Source: Boswellia sacra | Lineage: Eukaryota; Streptophyta; Magnoliopsida; Sapindales; Burseraceae | Reading direction: 5' to 3' | Assembly: GCA_013180625.2 (NCBI GenBank) | Contig: SNVD02011423.1 | Span: forward strand, 372,001-436,000 | DNA: 64,000 bases | Part shown: one piece after another, positions 1-10,681 of the stretch | How positions within the stretch are numbered: the stretch's first letter is position 1 | How the letters are laid out: each line of letters starts with the position of its first letter | The notes under the pieces: model-generated | Databases searched by the model: none | Seen by the model: the letters and a program-made list of their open reading frames with translations, nothing else | What the model was told of the DNA's origin: nothing | Made by a program: the position numbers and the translations under genes

Positions 1-17
1 TTCTAATATAGATCCAG

Positions 18-3000
18 CTTTAAGGAAATAAATAGAACTACGTATTTTATGAAGATACAAGCTGATGATGATTATGTCTCCGTTAATGTTCCGGAAAATG
101 TAACCGAGGATATTTATGGAAACAAAAATCAAGCAGAAGCTCTGAATGTGACGCATGGTAATAATTTCCCCGCTTTTTGCTTGTTATTGGCTCAGATGAT
201 GTGCTAGATTCAACCTTTTTTTTTGGGTGTAATTTCTCATATAAGTTACGAACATATCTTCAGATTCTGAACCTGCATTATCTCGCGTGACTTCTACATT
301 TGTCACTTCAACTTTTGGGATAACATGTTTGGCTCAAGGAATGCTTACTGTGTCGAGTGCAAGCCTTGTATTTTCAGGAGCAATTCAAGGATCGTCCTCT
401 TTGATGTCTGATCCCGCATCTAGCCTTTTCGTATGCTACCTAACTTATTTAACTCCTATTCAATAAGAAATCTCTTCGTTATCATACTGAGCATGTAAAT
501 TTAAATGAAAAGCTAGATTGAATGTGGAAATACAGATTCTATAATTTAATTCTCTTATCTTCTTGAATACAGCTTCAGAAATCACAAAGGTTCTTTTCAT
601 TGTAACAGCAGGAACCATGACATCCCCTTTTTTTGTTGAGCGAAAAGAGCTTTGACTTATGGATTTCAGAATATATGTGTCAAAATCGATATAGATCATC
701 AAAGATTGTTTACATTAATCACCTGTAATCATAATACTCATAATTTGCATATCCTGTTTTTCATTTTGAACAGTTAAGTTTAGGCCACATCCAGCTTGTT
801 GCGCTAACTAGACGGATGCCGGTTAAATTGCCGAACAATTATTATGATTATGCAAAGGCTTTAGAGTGGAGTATTCCTTACTTCAATCTCCCATGGGAAA
901 AAAAGCATGTTCCTCCGGTCAATGGGAGCTCAAAGTTTAATGAGCAAGCAAAGGAGGTGAATTTGGACAAAGCTGCTAACATGGTACAGAGGCATAGGCA
1001 GTCTGGCAGGCAACTTTCTGCTAAGGGCTCCTCTATTGTGGTAAATAATCATTTCTTCTACTTGTTTATATCTCCTCCTGTCCTGTAATTAGTATTCCTA
1101 ATCAAATGTAATAAATGCATGCAGAGTGAGGCTGTGAAAATTGGCCGATCAGAATATTTGGAATCTGAGGAGGAAGACGGGTACGTATTAGGATGTTCTT
1201 TTTATATTTCAAGCAAAACTTTTTGTTGCTTATGGATTATTAAGATATTATAGAAATGCCATAAACATTTATGTGCACATTGGATTAGGAATAGCTGAGC
1301 AGAAATTCTCGAAAAAGCAAAAAAGATGTTTACTATCGAGAGGAAAAACTATTTGTTGCATTCTGCTTTTTCCTTTTCAAACCCTAAGTTTTTCTATCAT
1401 AGAAATTGACTCAAATGCAATCTAAAATTAAAATTGAAAATATTGCGTTATTGTGTGTTGATCTTCTTTGTAGGTGGAGGGATTTCAAGAGAAGCATGTT
1501 CTGGTTAGCTGTGATTGGTGGCAGTTTGATCCTTCTGCATGGTTTAATTATTCTATTTATAAAAATCAGATGGCCCCATGTACGCAGGGACTATGGAGTA
1601 CTCACATTCCCTAGATTTGAGATATTTTGTATAATTCTTGCGCTACCATGTATTTGCAAGGCCTCCACTAGTCTAATTGCAGGTACCTTAAATATTCAAT
1701 TTTACCAGGAACGTTTATTATTTATATTTTTAAGTGGGTACATATTCATATCTTAATGACTAATGAGTTGACGTTCAGGTGGAGAACCGTCCGGGGTTGC
1801 GGTTGGCACTTTGTTGTTGGGACTGGTGTTTCTAATTCTGCTGTGTTTCTTCTTGTTCCTCTTATTTGGGGTTACACTTGGGATGCTGCTTCTGTATGAT
1901 GAAGACTATTATGAGGAGGGCCAGGAACAACGAAAGTGGTATCAACCCATCATACGTGTAATTGGTCCCGATTTAAGAAGCGAATGGTTCTGGAAAAACC
2001 AATCAGTCCAACAACAATCAAACCAACTTTACGTAACGATCCTAGGACCTCTATTTGAAGATTTGAGAGGTGTCCGTAAATACATGCTTCGACAGAGCAA
2101 TCCCCAGACAATTGGTGATTCAGAAGCAACTGGGGGGAATCCCTACCAGCCTGGTGGTCGTATCACTCCCTCTAATGATGAGATAAAGAACGTAGAGGAA
2201 CAAAGTGGGAAGCCCCACAAAAATGGTGATGGTATCGTGGCCTCTGATGATAAAACAGGGGACGCGAGAGCCCGCGATGATATTATTGCTTCTGATGATA
2301 AAACGGAGGACGCTAGAGGGGGTGATCAAATCCTTGCTTATGATGACGAACCAGAGGACGCAAGAGGGGGCAATCCACAAAACAAGTACGGTGATGGTAT
2401 GATTAGGAAAGACGTAAGTTTCAGAGAGAAGCTGTTTAGTATACCTAGAACATACTACACTCTGCTTGAAACTGTAAGACAAGTTATTCTCGCCATCTTG
2501 GGTGTCGCTATTTCTGATGAAGAATCCTCTAAACCATCAATTATTACACTATGCCTTACGGCTTTTCTCCTCCTCTTCCTCGTTTTTCTGAGGCCTTTCG
2601 TTTCCAAAAGGGGTCTGGTTGTGGAGAGCATTTCTGTTGTCTGTGAAGTAGTTTTGTTGACTCTTACTTTGATCCTGCTGGTGGTGACGGATGTCAAGAC
2701 AAAGGATATTATCGGTGCCTGTATGCTAATACTTCCCTTCGTAGGATACGTATTAGGGATGCTTAATCAAAGTTATGGTTTGTATAGCCAGATAAAGGAT
2801 CTGGACCAACAAGAAAATTTGGACCAATCAGATAAGTCTTTTATAAGAGGTCTGAAAAAAGCTTTCTCCGGATTTCTCGACTTTTTCCTCCTACAGAAAC
2901 TAATGGAAAAGGAAAACCTGGAAGGCAGAATTCCACCTGGGAAAGCAGGAAATGGGGACACTGGTTCTTCTGCTGACAGGAACAGGAGCTCAAGCACAAT

Positions 3001-3091
3001 AGATAAACCAGGAATAAAACAACCAACAGAGACCACCAAGTCTTTTTCTGGCTCTAGCAAACAAGCAACTGTAGCTCCCAATTATCCCTAG
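18..3091 (+). CDS. 3' half of a plant Ig-like/multi-pass membrane protein gene (copy A), 5' end outside window
   Basis: Six exons join in one open frame: 18-157, 264-430, 774-1040, 1125-1180, 1474-1682, 1779-3091, all with AG acceptors and GT donors and matching phases. The first exons encode the end of an extracellular region (VSVNVPENVTEDIYGNKNQA, Ig/adhesion-like). Exon 5 has two hydrophobic helices (FWLAVIGGSLILLHGLIILF; FEIFCIILALP). Exon 6 opens with a long helix, LLLGLVFLILLCFFLFLLFG, followed by a cytoplasmic-type segment, an acidic repeat, and three more helices before a Ser/Thr-rich hydrophilic tail. I recognise this as an uncharacterised plant-specific membrane protein family, an identification made from memory of the family pattern; its function is not known to me. 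Seeing no stop or frameshift in about 717 codons, I infer this copy is functional. Exon coordinates were read by hand. Copies B and C are paralogues. Confidence 0.8.
2218..2385 (+). repeat. In-frame acidic tandem repeat inside copy A
   Basis: Three to four imperfect units of about 16-17 residues of the type SDDKTEDARGGD follow one another in the last exon, in the predicted cytoplasmic part between the third helix and the C-terminal helices. At the DNA level the units share gatgataaaacggaggacgc-like sequence. All units keep the frame. Confidence 0.75.
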
Positions 3092-3665
3092 CAGAGTTAA
3101 AATCCATCTACGCCTCCGCCTCAAAGTCCGGACTGCTCTATTCAAACTCAGAAGCCATTTCTGCTTCCAGGTGAAGCTAAGATGCTTTGGGATTGGTGTA
3201 ATCTTTAATATAATCAACTTCAATTGTGTTCCCGTAGATAATAAGTGTATATGAGAGTGGTTGTGTTTAATAATCAACTGTAATGAATGGTGTTTGTAAA
3301 AGTTATTTGTGATAAGAGTGACAGCTTCTGAAATAATCAACTTTAGTTATGTTACAAATTTTTATTTATATTGTTCAATTTTTTAAAAGTGATGATTCAT
3401 ATAATTAACGAAAAAAGATAGACATGGTTTTGTAAATATATCAAAAGTGGTAAAAATATTTAATTGATAATTTAATGAAATATTAAATTATCTTACAAAT
3501 CTGTGAAAAATTAATTAATATATTTTAAATAAATAAAAAATCCATTTAAAAAAATGAAATTAATATAAGTGGAGTTAAATAAGAAAATAAATATATTTGA
3601 TATAAGTGGTGAATTTTATTTAGAGTACTGTAAGGAATATGAAATAAATAGAAGCTAAGTGGAAT
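3092..3665. other. 3' flank of copy A; AT-rich intergenic
   Basis: The 3' UTR of copy A probably lies in 3092-3340 (candidate AATAA-type signals in AT-rich sequence, none decisive). From 3340 on the sequence is very AT-rich. The part from about 3590 is the first copy of a short direct repeat whose second copy lies at 4010-4070 plus 5081-5110. Confidence 0.5.
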
Positions 3666-3689
3666 TAAGAAATCAACTGGAGGCACGTC

Positions 3690-3900
3690 TGACTGCGACC
3701 TACCGTGTCAAATGATCCTTCTATCCATGGGGGCATCTTCAGGATCATCTTTCTCTTTGACTTCTGATCCTGCAAGAAACCTAAACCTTTTGGGATGATA
3801 GCTAACTTATTTTTCACTAGTATTTGATTGTGTAATCTCATAGTTAGCATGAGCATGTAAATTAAACCTAATTGAAATGCTAGATTCGAAATTTAAGGAA
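3690..3900 (+). pseudogene. Fragment of the copy A gene family (copy D)
   Basis: A short stretch resembles the end of the second visible exon of copy A and the intron after it: ttcaggatcatctttctc, then tctgatcctgcaagaaacct, then a donor region and an intron beginning like the other copies (agctaacttattt, gagcatgtaaatt, gaaatgctagatt). No upstream or downstream exon accompanies it, so it is a truncated duplicate and not a gene. The donor itself is lost. Confidence 0.6.
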
Positions 3901-4070
3901 TGGAGATTTAAATTTTTTTTTTAAGAATGTCATCGTGACACAGAGGAAACATGTGAAAATACTCACAATGGTGCCTTGATCAGTTCCTGCTATATTAGAT
4001 GAAAAGATACATTATTTTTGAAATTAAGCGGAGAATTTTGTTCGAAGTGAGGGGATATGAAATAAGTTAA

Positions 4071-5080
4071 GAGTGCGTTTGGTCTTACTTTTGGATTTCG
4101 TTACTAGTTACAACTAATTTAACGTTTCGTTAACTCATTTAAAATTGATTGTCCAGAAAGTTGTTGCTCCAAGAATTTATTTTTGTAGTAGATTGCAGAA
4201 ACAGATAAGGGGTAACTTTTGAAAATTGATTTTGAAAAGCTAACATTTAGATAGACCAAAATTCTAAAATTGTTCCTCTAAAATAACATAAATCCAAAAA
4301 TATATCCTTGAATATCAAAATTTTAAATTAATTAATTATTTATTTTATCAATAATTTGAAAAATTAAATTAATTAAAAATTACTTTTAAAAAATATTTTT
4401 CTAAAAAATAAAAAAGAGATGTTGAAACCATCAACGTCACTGTCACCAACCGTTAATCAACTGGCACGTTCAGCAACACCTCCACCACTGTCGGGATCTT
4501 CAGCACCACTCTTTCTAGATCTGTTGACATCTCTGCCACTGAAGCAATTCAAGTTTCAACTTGGTTTCAGAGTTGAAACTTTAATCTCAAGATTCTATCA
4601 ATCGGCTGCTTAAATGGCGGAGAAGCTAATGGATTTGGAGGATGCAATTAACAGCGATCCCAATGGTGGTAGACGTGTTGTCGAATGCTCCAGGCTTAGC
4701 AACAGAGATAATTCCCATAGATTTTTTTAATTTTTTTTAAAATTTCATAATAATAAATGAATTTAAATTTTTTATTTTAATTGTTTAAATATTATAATTT
4801 TAAACATATAAAGTATTTTTTATATATTGAAAATTTTAAATTAAGTTAAATTTAATAATTATAATTTTTATTATAAAATCTTGTATATTTTAGTATTTTT
4901 TCTAAAAATTAGTTTTTAAAAATCAAGTTTACCTACATAACTTTTAGACGGTACAACAAATTTAAAAATATATTTTGCCAAACACCTTCGACTTTTTGAA
5001 ATAGTATAAGTAAAAACTGATTTTTATCACAGTACTTTTCCACAGTGATTTTCCATGGCACAATAATCCCAAATAGACCT
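4071..5080. mobile_element. PIF/Harbinger-like non-autonomous insertion with TAA target duplication
   Basis: The element begins GAGTGCGTTTGG and ends CCAAATAGACCT, an imperfect terminal inverted repeat, and is flanked by TAA at 4068-4070 and 5081-5083. Deleting it plus one TAA gives gaaataagttaaattgaag, which matches the related direct-repeat copy near 3645-3680 (gaaataaatagaagctaag). That acts as a paralogous empty site and fixes the boundaries. The outer parts are extremely AT-rich and no transposase is visible. The superfamily call rests on the 3-bp TAA duplication and the GTTTGG-type terminus, so it is an inference. Confidence 0.6.
4419..4725 (+). other. GC-richer, gene-like insert within the PIF-like element
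   Basis: Inside the AT-rich element is a block of about 300 bases with balanced composition. It has one open frame of 64 codons (4419-4613) and, directly after, an ATG-started frame beginning MAEKLMDLEDAINSDPNGG that runs about 38 codons to a stop. I do not recognise either. The composition contrast suggests captured host DNA, but chance cannot be excluded. Confidence 0.35.
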
Positions 5081-5346
5081 TAAATTGAAGTGGAACTAAG
5101 ATATCACCTGCCTTAAAATTACATTAGCTTCGCTCCAAGGTTCATATGTTTTGATGGCAATGTCATCAGTAGGTTTTCATATGTTGTCATTCACTACTCT
5201 TCCGATTTGGCTTCCTCCTGGTTGATGTATATAAGTTTGTATGTTTTTTTTCTGTTCAAATAAATCTCAGGAAAGATAGGTTCAGACTACTCTTTCCTTT
5301 TCAGGTTGCAAGTATATCTAATATTGCTATAATCAATATAAGCATG

Positions 5347-7760
5347 TGTAACATCCTAGTCTCAAATTTGTAAATGGTCATAACTTACTTGTTATAGCGC
5401 ATGTATGTATATGGCTTGTGTGTATGCATATAAGTGTCTTGATGATAAATTAAAAACATTATAGGGCATATTTGACAAATTCAAGATTTGAGACCCTCAT
5501 TTGAAATTGTGCATATGTGACTATTATATAAAGGGTAAGGGGTAGGCAGTTCTGGAGAATTCAATCCCTCCCCTACCATAAAAGCTCCCATCTATTTTTC
5601 ATTTTCTCCCCCTTAATTTTGCCAAGGACTTAAGAGAAGAAGGAAGAAGCAGGAAGAAAAGAGGTAAAATGATTTGTGATGAGTTATGCAAGATTTAAAA
5701 GGATTAGATGATGATAGGAAGCTAGAAATGATGTTTGAATCCAAACTTTGTAGGGTCTTTTTGCTGAGCAGCCCTTAAGCCGAAAATTCTTAGAAATTCT
5801 GGGTTTTGTTTTGGTTCTGAAATTTTTACATGAGAAACTAGATATATTCATGATCATATAGGATTTTGAATCACTTGAAAATTTGACTTACATAATTTTT
5901 TGTGAATTTTTGAATCTACTGAAACAAATTTGGATTTCCCTCTATTTTAAAACAAAGCATGGGGAATGAATTTTATTTGAGGGACTTATTCTTCATAATA
6001 CACCTGATTTTTGGTGTGTGAGATGTTGAATATGTTTCCTTTTAAACTGAAATATTTCATGGATTTTGGAGCTTTGTAGGAATTATTATTATTTTTCAAA
6101 CTTGTGCCTTTAAAATTGAGATTTTCAGGTTTTAGAACAGAGTAAGCAAAACAAAATACTTTTGACTAACCTAACTCAAAAAAAAGTTGTGATTTTTGGA
6201 AGAATTATTCCTACATGTGTTTTGTACTAGAATGACAAGTTTTGTGACAATTTGATCATTGGTTGGGTTTATATAAATTCTCAAACTCTTACTGCTCAGT
6301 TAAGAGGCCACTGGATAGGAATTGTATATGGACAAAACTAAGCGATTTTGAGGGCAAATGACCTCATTTCGCTCTAAAAACTTGAAAGAGACATGTGATA
6401 TGTGTGTAAATGATGTCTACAAATTTGTATCTATTTTGGAATAAGGTTTAACTTCCTAAAAATCATCCAATTAAAAGAGTGTAGGATTAAGTCAATAAAA
6501 GATTTACTTCTCATTGTTGTGTGATGATCCTTAAAGGAATTTATTTTTATGATTCTTAGGTTGAGATAAGGATTCTACAGCAAAATTCGATCAAGTAAGT
6601 AAGCTAAACTATTTTTGAGGTCACAATGGACTTCTTGTGGTTTATGAGGTGTGTATTATGCTGTATGTTTATGCCAAGATAAATGTTATGCTTGATTGAA
6701 ATATTATGCTTGTGATGAGATGGCATTGAAAAATCCCTATGACTTTGATATGTGATGGCATGAAATGGAGCACATAGAATTGGTGTGCGATGGCATGAAA
6801 CTTGTGTACAAATATTGATACGTGAAATGCTATGGAAATGATGATTCATGCCTAATGCTTTAGGGATCGGATTCTGATTGAACGAATTGAGCATGGGGGC
6901 CACCTGTTGCGTATTAATAAATTGCAAAGCGCCACACACAGTGCAAAGTGCCACGTGCAGACTGCTTTGATTAACAGCATGGGGGCCACCTCTTGAAAGT
7001 TATGAAAACCACAAAGCGCCACACATAATGCAAAGTGTCACATGCAGAGTATTATGATTGATTGAGTGAGGGGAGGTTTGGACCATGTGTTTCATAGTGT
7101 AGGATTCAGTAGCATGAGCCCAGTATCATCCGAATTGTCAGACTAGCCTCAAATTTGTGAAGATATGTGTAATATGTCCCTAAGGCTACATTGAAATGTG
7201 ATAAGTATATTTACATGTTTAAAAAGTAGGAAATAGCCTAAGGAAGGCAAGAAAGACAGAAAGTTTGCACAGGCGCGCAATTGTGGTTGCTGACTTAGAC
7301 CTTCTAGACAAAATGTTGGTGCATGCGCGCAAAATGTATAGCACAGGCGTGCAACTAGTTATTTGGGAAACTGCCTTGATACAGAAACTTTACGTAGGCA
7401 CGCCAATTCATTGCGCAGGAGCGCAACTCCTATTAATGGAAAATTGTTTATATGGCTTCTACAACAAGAAATTTGTTGCTTGTGTGATAAAAAATTAATT
7501 ATGAATTGTGTTGGATATGAATCTTTCTTTAATTGTCATGTGTTTAAATTAATCAAGCTTACTTACTGAGTTCTACTCATTAGTCTATTGTGTACCTTAG
7601 GTGACCAATAGACTGCAGCTTGTGTGGAGGATCTTTTGGCATAACGACGACAAAGTTCCCTTGACAACTACGTATCCGCTGTATCATGATTATTTTGTTT
7701 ATTCATTGTTTTGGTTTTTGAACTATTGCTGTAAATATTACGGTACCGTAGTTGTTAGTT
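5347..7760 (+). mobile_element. Ty3/gypsy LTR, solo or truncated, plus orientation
   Basis: The sequence starts TGTAACATCC and has the layout of the other gypsy LTRs here read in reverse. It contains an agagaagaaggaagaagcag tract (compare about 13790 on the minus strand), a block of repeated gcgcaggcgcgcaa-type words (7268-7430), then a tail that follows the reversed start of the 10682 LTR (cttactgagttctactcat, gtgtaccttag, aaagttcccttg). No primer-binding site, gag or pol follows. The right end is uncertain (near tagttgtta, about 7757) and no target duplication was found. Confidence 0.6.
6889..7046 (+). repeat. Two-unit tandem repeat in the 5347 LTR
   Basis: Two units of about 85 bases, each starting agcatgggggccacct and containing caaagcgccacaca then gtgcaaagtg, ending in cacatgcag/cacgtgcag. 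This is the same LTR zone that carries 142-base repeats in the related gypsy LTRs. Confidence 0.7.
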
Positions 7761-8371
7761 TTTGGAACTCCAGTTTAGAAATAAAATATGCTTCTATTTG
7801 CTATAGTTTCCTAGCTACAAATGATGAATGAATGTCATTCATTCATGGTCAACAACAGGCTTTTAAGGATGTATATTCATTCATCATCAACAAATTAAGT
7901 TATTATATTGCCCTAGGTTGTATCCAGCTTGCTTCGCTTGTTTACCATACTTGTCCTATTCATTATTCTCTTATTTCGTCTTGATTTTGTCTTGTTCATT
8001 AGGATTATTTTCTAAAACTAAAAGCCATCAACTTGGACACTAATCACATGTTTCCATGATTAATTGAAGAATTTGAGATTAAAAAATCGTTTATCTTTTG
8101 CAAGCAACCACTTTTTAGAAAATGTCATTATAAACTCTCTCAGTCGTTCACTTTCTATCCTCTGCAATTTTTTTGAGTAATCTATTGTGGGACATTTACC
8201 TTGAAAACAAACACTTAGGTCAATTGATAATCGTTTTATATTTTTAAAAATAAAAATAAGAAAATGTGTTTAATATTGGTCTTTGGAAAATAAAAGAATA
8301 AAAAGTACATATTTTAAAAAAAGAATCTTTTGATTTAAAATTTGAGCCGTTGGATTGATTTGGACAGAAAG

Positions 8372-8403
<32 letters not shown>

Positions 8404-8939
8404 CCTTATTTTACTATAATTTTCATTCATCATCTGTTTCCTTCTGGTCGGACTTGTAAGTATTTCCAGTCTAGATGCTCTTGTTCTTCCAATATTTTGT
8501 TTGTATTTTAGTCTCCATTTCCAACCTTTTTTTCCTCCACAAGATCAAACTTTTCGCACAATCTATTAAGGATTTTCCTAGAGCAAAAAGTTAAGGAAAT
8601 TTGTTCTTTATTTTATTAGGTATTAAAAAAAAACATCGAAAGTTTCTACACCACTCTACAAATACCTATTAACCCAGGAGACGAATCTATTCTTGAAGAG
8701 ATATCAATATCATTAACCACCAAGTGTTGAGGTTTGTGTTCTGGACTTGTGGAATGAAGAAGAAAGATTCTTTTAAAAATTTGAGTGCTCGATGCTCAGT
8801 GTGAGACACAAAATTTGAAGAAATTATTACAAAACAATGTTATATATTAATTAGGAGATGCATGACTAAACGTTCATGGAATTTGAGGGACCACTTGAAC
8901 GTATTTCTCTCATTCTCACGAGTCAACCCAAAATAAATA
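7760..8939. other. Intergenic, AT-rich, with an (AT)n run
   Basis: No coding region was recognised. It contains an imperfect palindrome around gaatgaatgtcattcattc (7826-7846) and an AT dinucleotide run at about 8378-8402. Confidence 0.5.
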
Positions 8940-9140
8940 GAGTAGTGCTATGCTTACAATCTTCATACAACTCAAACTCTACAACCTGATGTGACAGTCT
9001 ATATAGCAAAAATTTATTGGATGAGGTAAAAACAAAAAAGAATGAGGGAACCTATATCTCTAATAGGATTTTGTCACGTAGACTGTTACATCAGATTGTA
9101 AAGTTTGAGTTGTATGAAAGTTGTAAGTCTAGTATTACTA
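8940..9140. mobile_element. Mutator-like MITE with long inverted repeats and 9-bp target duplication
   Basis: The two ends are inverted repeats of about 70 bases: gagtagtgctatgcttacaa on the left pairs with the reverse of ttgtaagtctagtattacta on the right, and both continue through catacaactcaaact. The 9 bases AAATAAATA lie directly outside each end (8931-8939 and 9141-9149). The centre is only about 60 bases. Relatives are at 41820 and 43394. Confidence 0.8.
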
Positions 9141-9477
9141 AAATAAATAATAGAGAATATAAGATAAAAGTTGATTCAATTGTCTACTTTGTTTTCATTC
9201 CAAATTTTTTCCATTCAACACGAGGGCTGCCTTGGCTGCTAAGGCCTTCACCATAAAAAACACATGAATCAATTTTCTTTTTATTTAACTTCTTTTCTTG
9301 TTTTCCAATTCACTTATCATTATTATAGACTCATTCCTCCACACCTCAATATTAAATCTCTTCATGTAACCAAAAATTTTAATAACAAAGGAAAATAAAA
9401 ATCGACATAAAATTGAAATATAATAAACTACACATTATTATTGATTAAAAAAATCTGAAAGAATTGAAGTGGATTCA
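9141..9477. other. Short intergenic stretch before the copy B promoter
   Basis: AT-rich; no gene, repeat or RNA recognised. Confidence 0.4.
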
Positions 9478-10129
9478 TAGACTTGGAAGCAACTTCTTCA
9501 TTTAGAATAAGAAAGATCCATGTTCCATTGGCTTGAATGGTATAGTAATCTTCTTATATAGGTTACATTGGTATATATGATTGGTCGAAGCCTTCCTGAT
9601 CTTGGAAAAACAATGTGGATACAATTTTTACATACCTAACAGAGCTATCTATATTCAGATCTTTTCGTATCATGAAAAAGAAGAAACGACAATTCCCATT
9701 TTATTTCTCTTCCATCGATAAATTTTATGTTATTTTTAATTTAAGTTATTAGAGATTAAGTAAGATTGTTATTGGAATTTTTAGGATAAGTGAGGAAGCC
9801 TAATAAAAATCAAATATGATTAGGTAGTTAAATAATATTGATGATCTTAACTAGCTGACTTAATTTTTGGTCAACAAGTTACAGGCTGCTGATGCTTCTT
9901 TGTCTCTGTGGTCCTCACTACTCTTTAAATCTCTCAACCTAACCTGCTAAAAACACACCTTTCCTCAACTCATTGTCATGTGCAGTATCCTTAGACATTT
10001 CAAGCATTGTGGTGCTCTCTTAATTTAATACAACAAACCACTCTTTACTTCTGCTTGCTTCTACCCTCTTTATGATTGAGTCTTCAGTGTGAGGTTCTTT
10101 CTGAGATGACTTTGTAGAAGTTCTCATAG
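9478..10129 (+). promoter_or_regulatory. 5' flank of copy B, duplicated upstream of copy C
   Basis: Parts of this flank are repeated at 62900-63060: atatatgattggtcgaagcc versus atatatgattgaccaaagtt, and cttttcgtatcatgaaaaag in both. This shows the copies were duplicated together with their promoters. No core promoter element can be assigned with confidence. Confidence 0.5.
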
Positions 10130-10681
10130 ATGGTTTTGCACTTTTGGGTTCTTTCCTTTTTGTTTCTCAAAGCTCATGGTGATGGCTCAGGAATCTCTGT
10201 GAAGTTCTTTAAAGCTCCTAATTCATTTTCACGTCTGAACTCGGCCACATTCTTGTTTGAGGTCTGGTGGATGGAAAAGCGGTCTCAGTGGGCGGAAAAG
10301 GCCCTTGCACAGGCTCTAATATTAATATCGTTTCGGCTATCTTATGATGCAGTATTATAAGCCTTTTTTTGTGTTTTTTTAAACCACTTCTCTGTTTTCC
10401 CTTCGAACAAATCAGTTTCATGTTTTATGGCTAATATATTAAAGCAGCAGGTAGTTGGTTTGATAAGGTCGTATATGTTGCAATGAATTTTTATAAGGTG
10501 AATTTCTTTTAGCCTTTACTGACTAGGCTTCAAGGTGAGTGTTTTTACAAGAAAAGTTTAAAGGTTTTACAATTCCTAAGCACTCTTTGCTACATGGTAT
10601 TTTTGCTTTTAAACTATTTTAGTTATTATTAAATTGATGACTAGTATAAATATATCATGCATGCAGCTAGATTATGGTATT

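Noticed and set aside
2120..3081. Several minus-strand frames opposite copy A
   Set aside because: They lie opposite a long, well-supported exon and have no recognisable domains.
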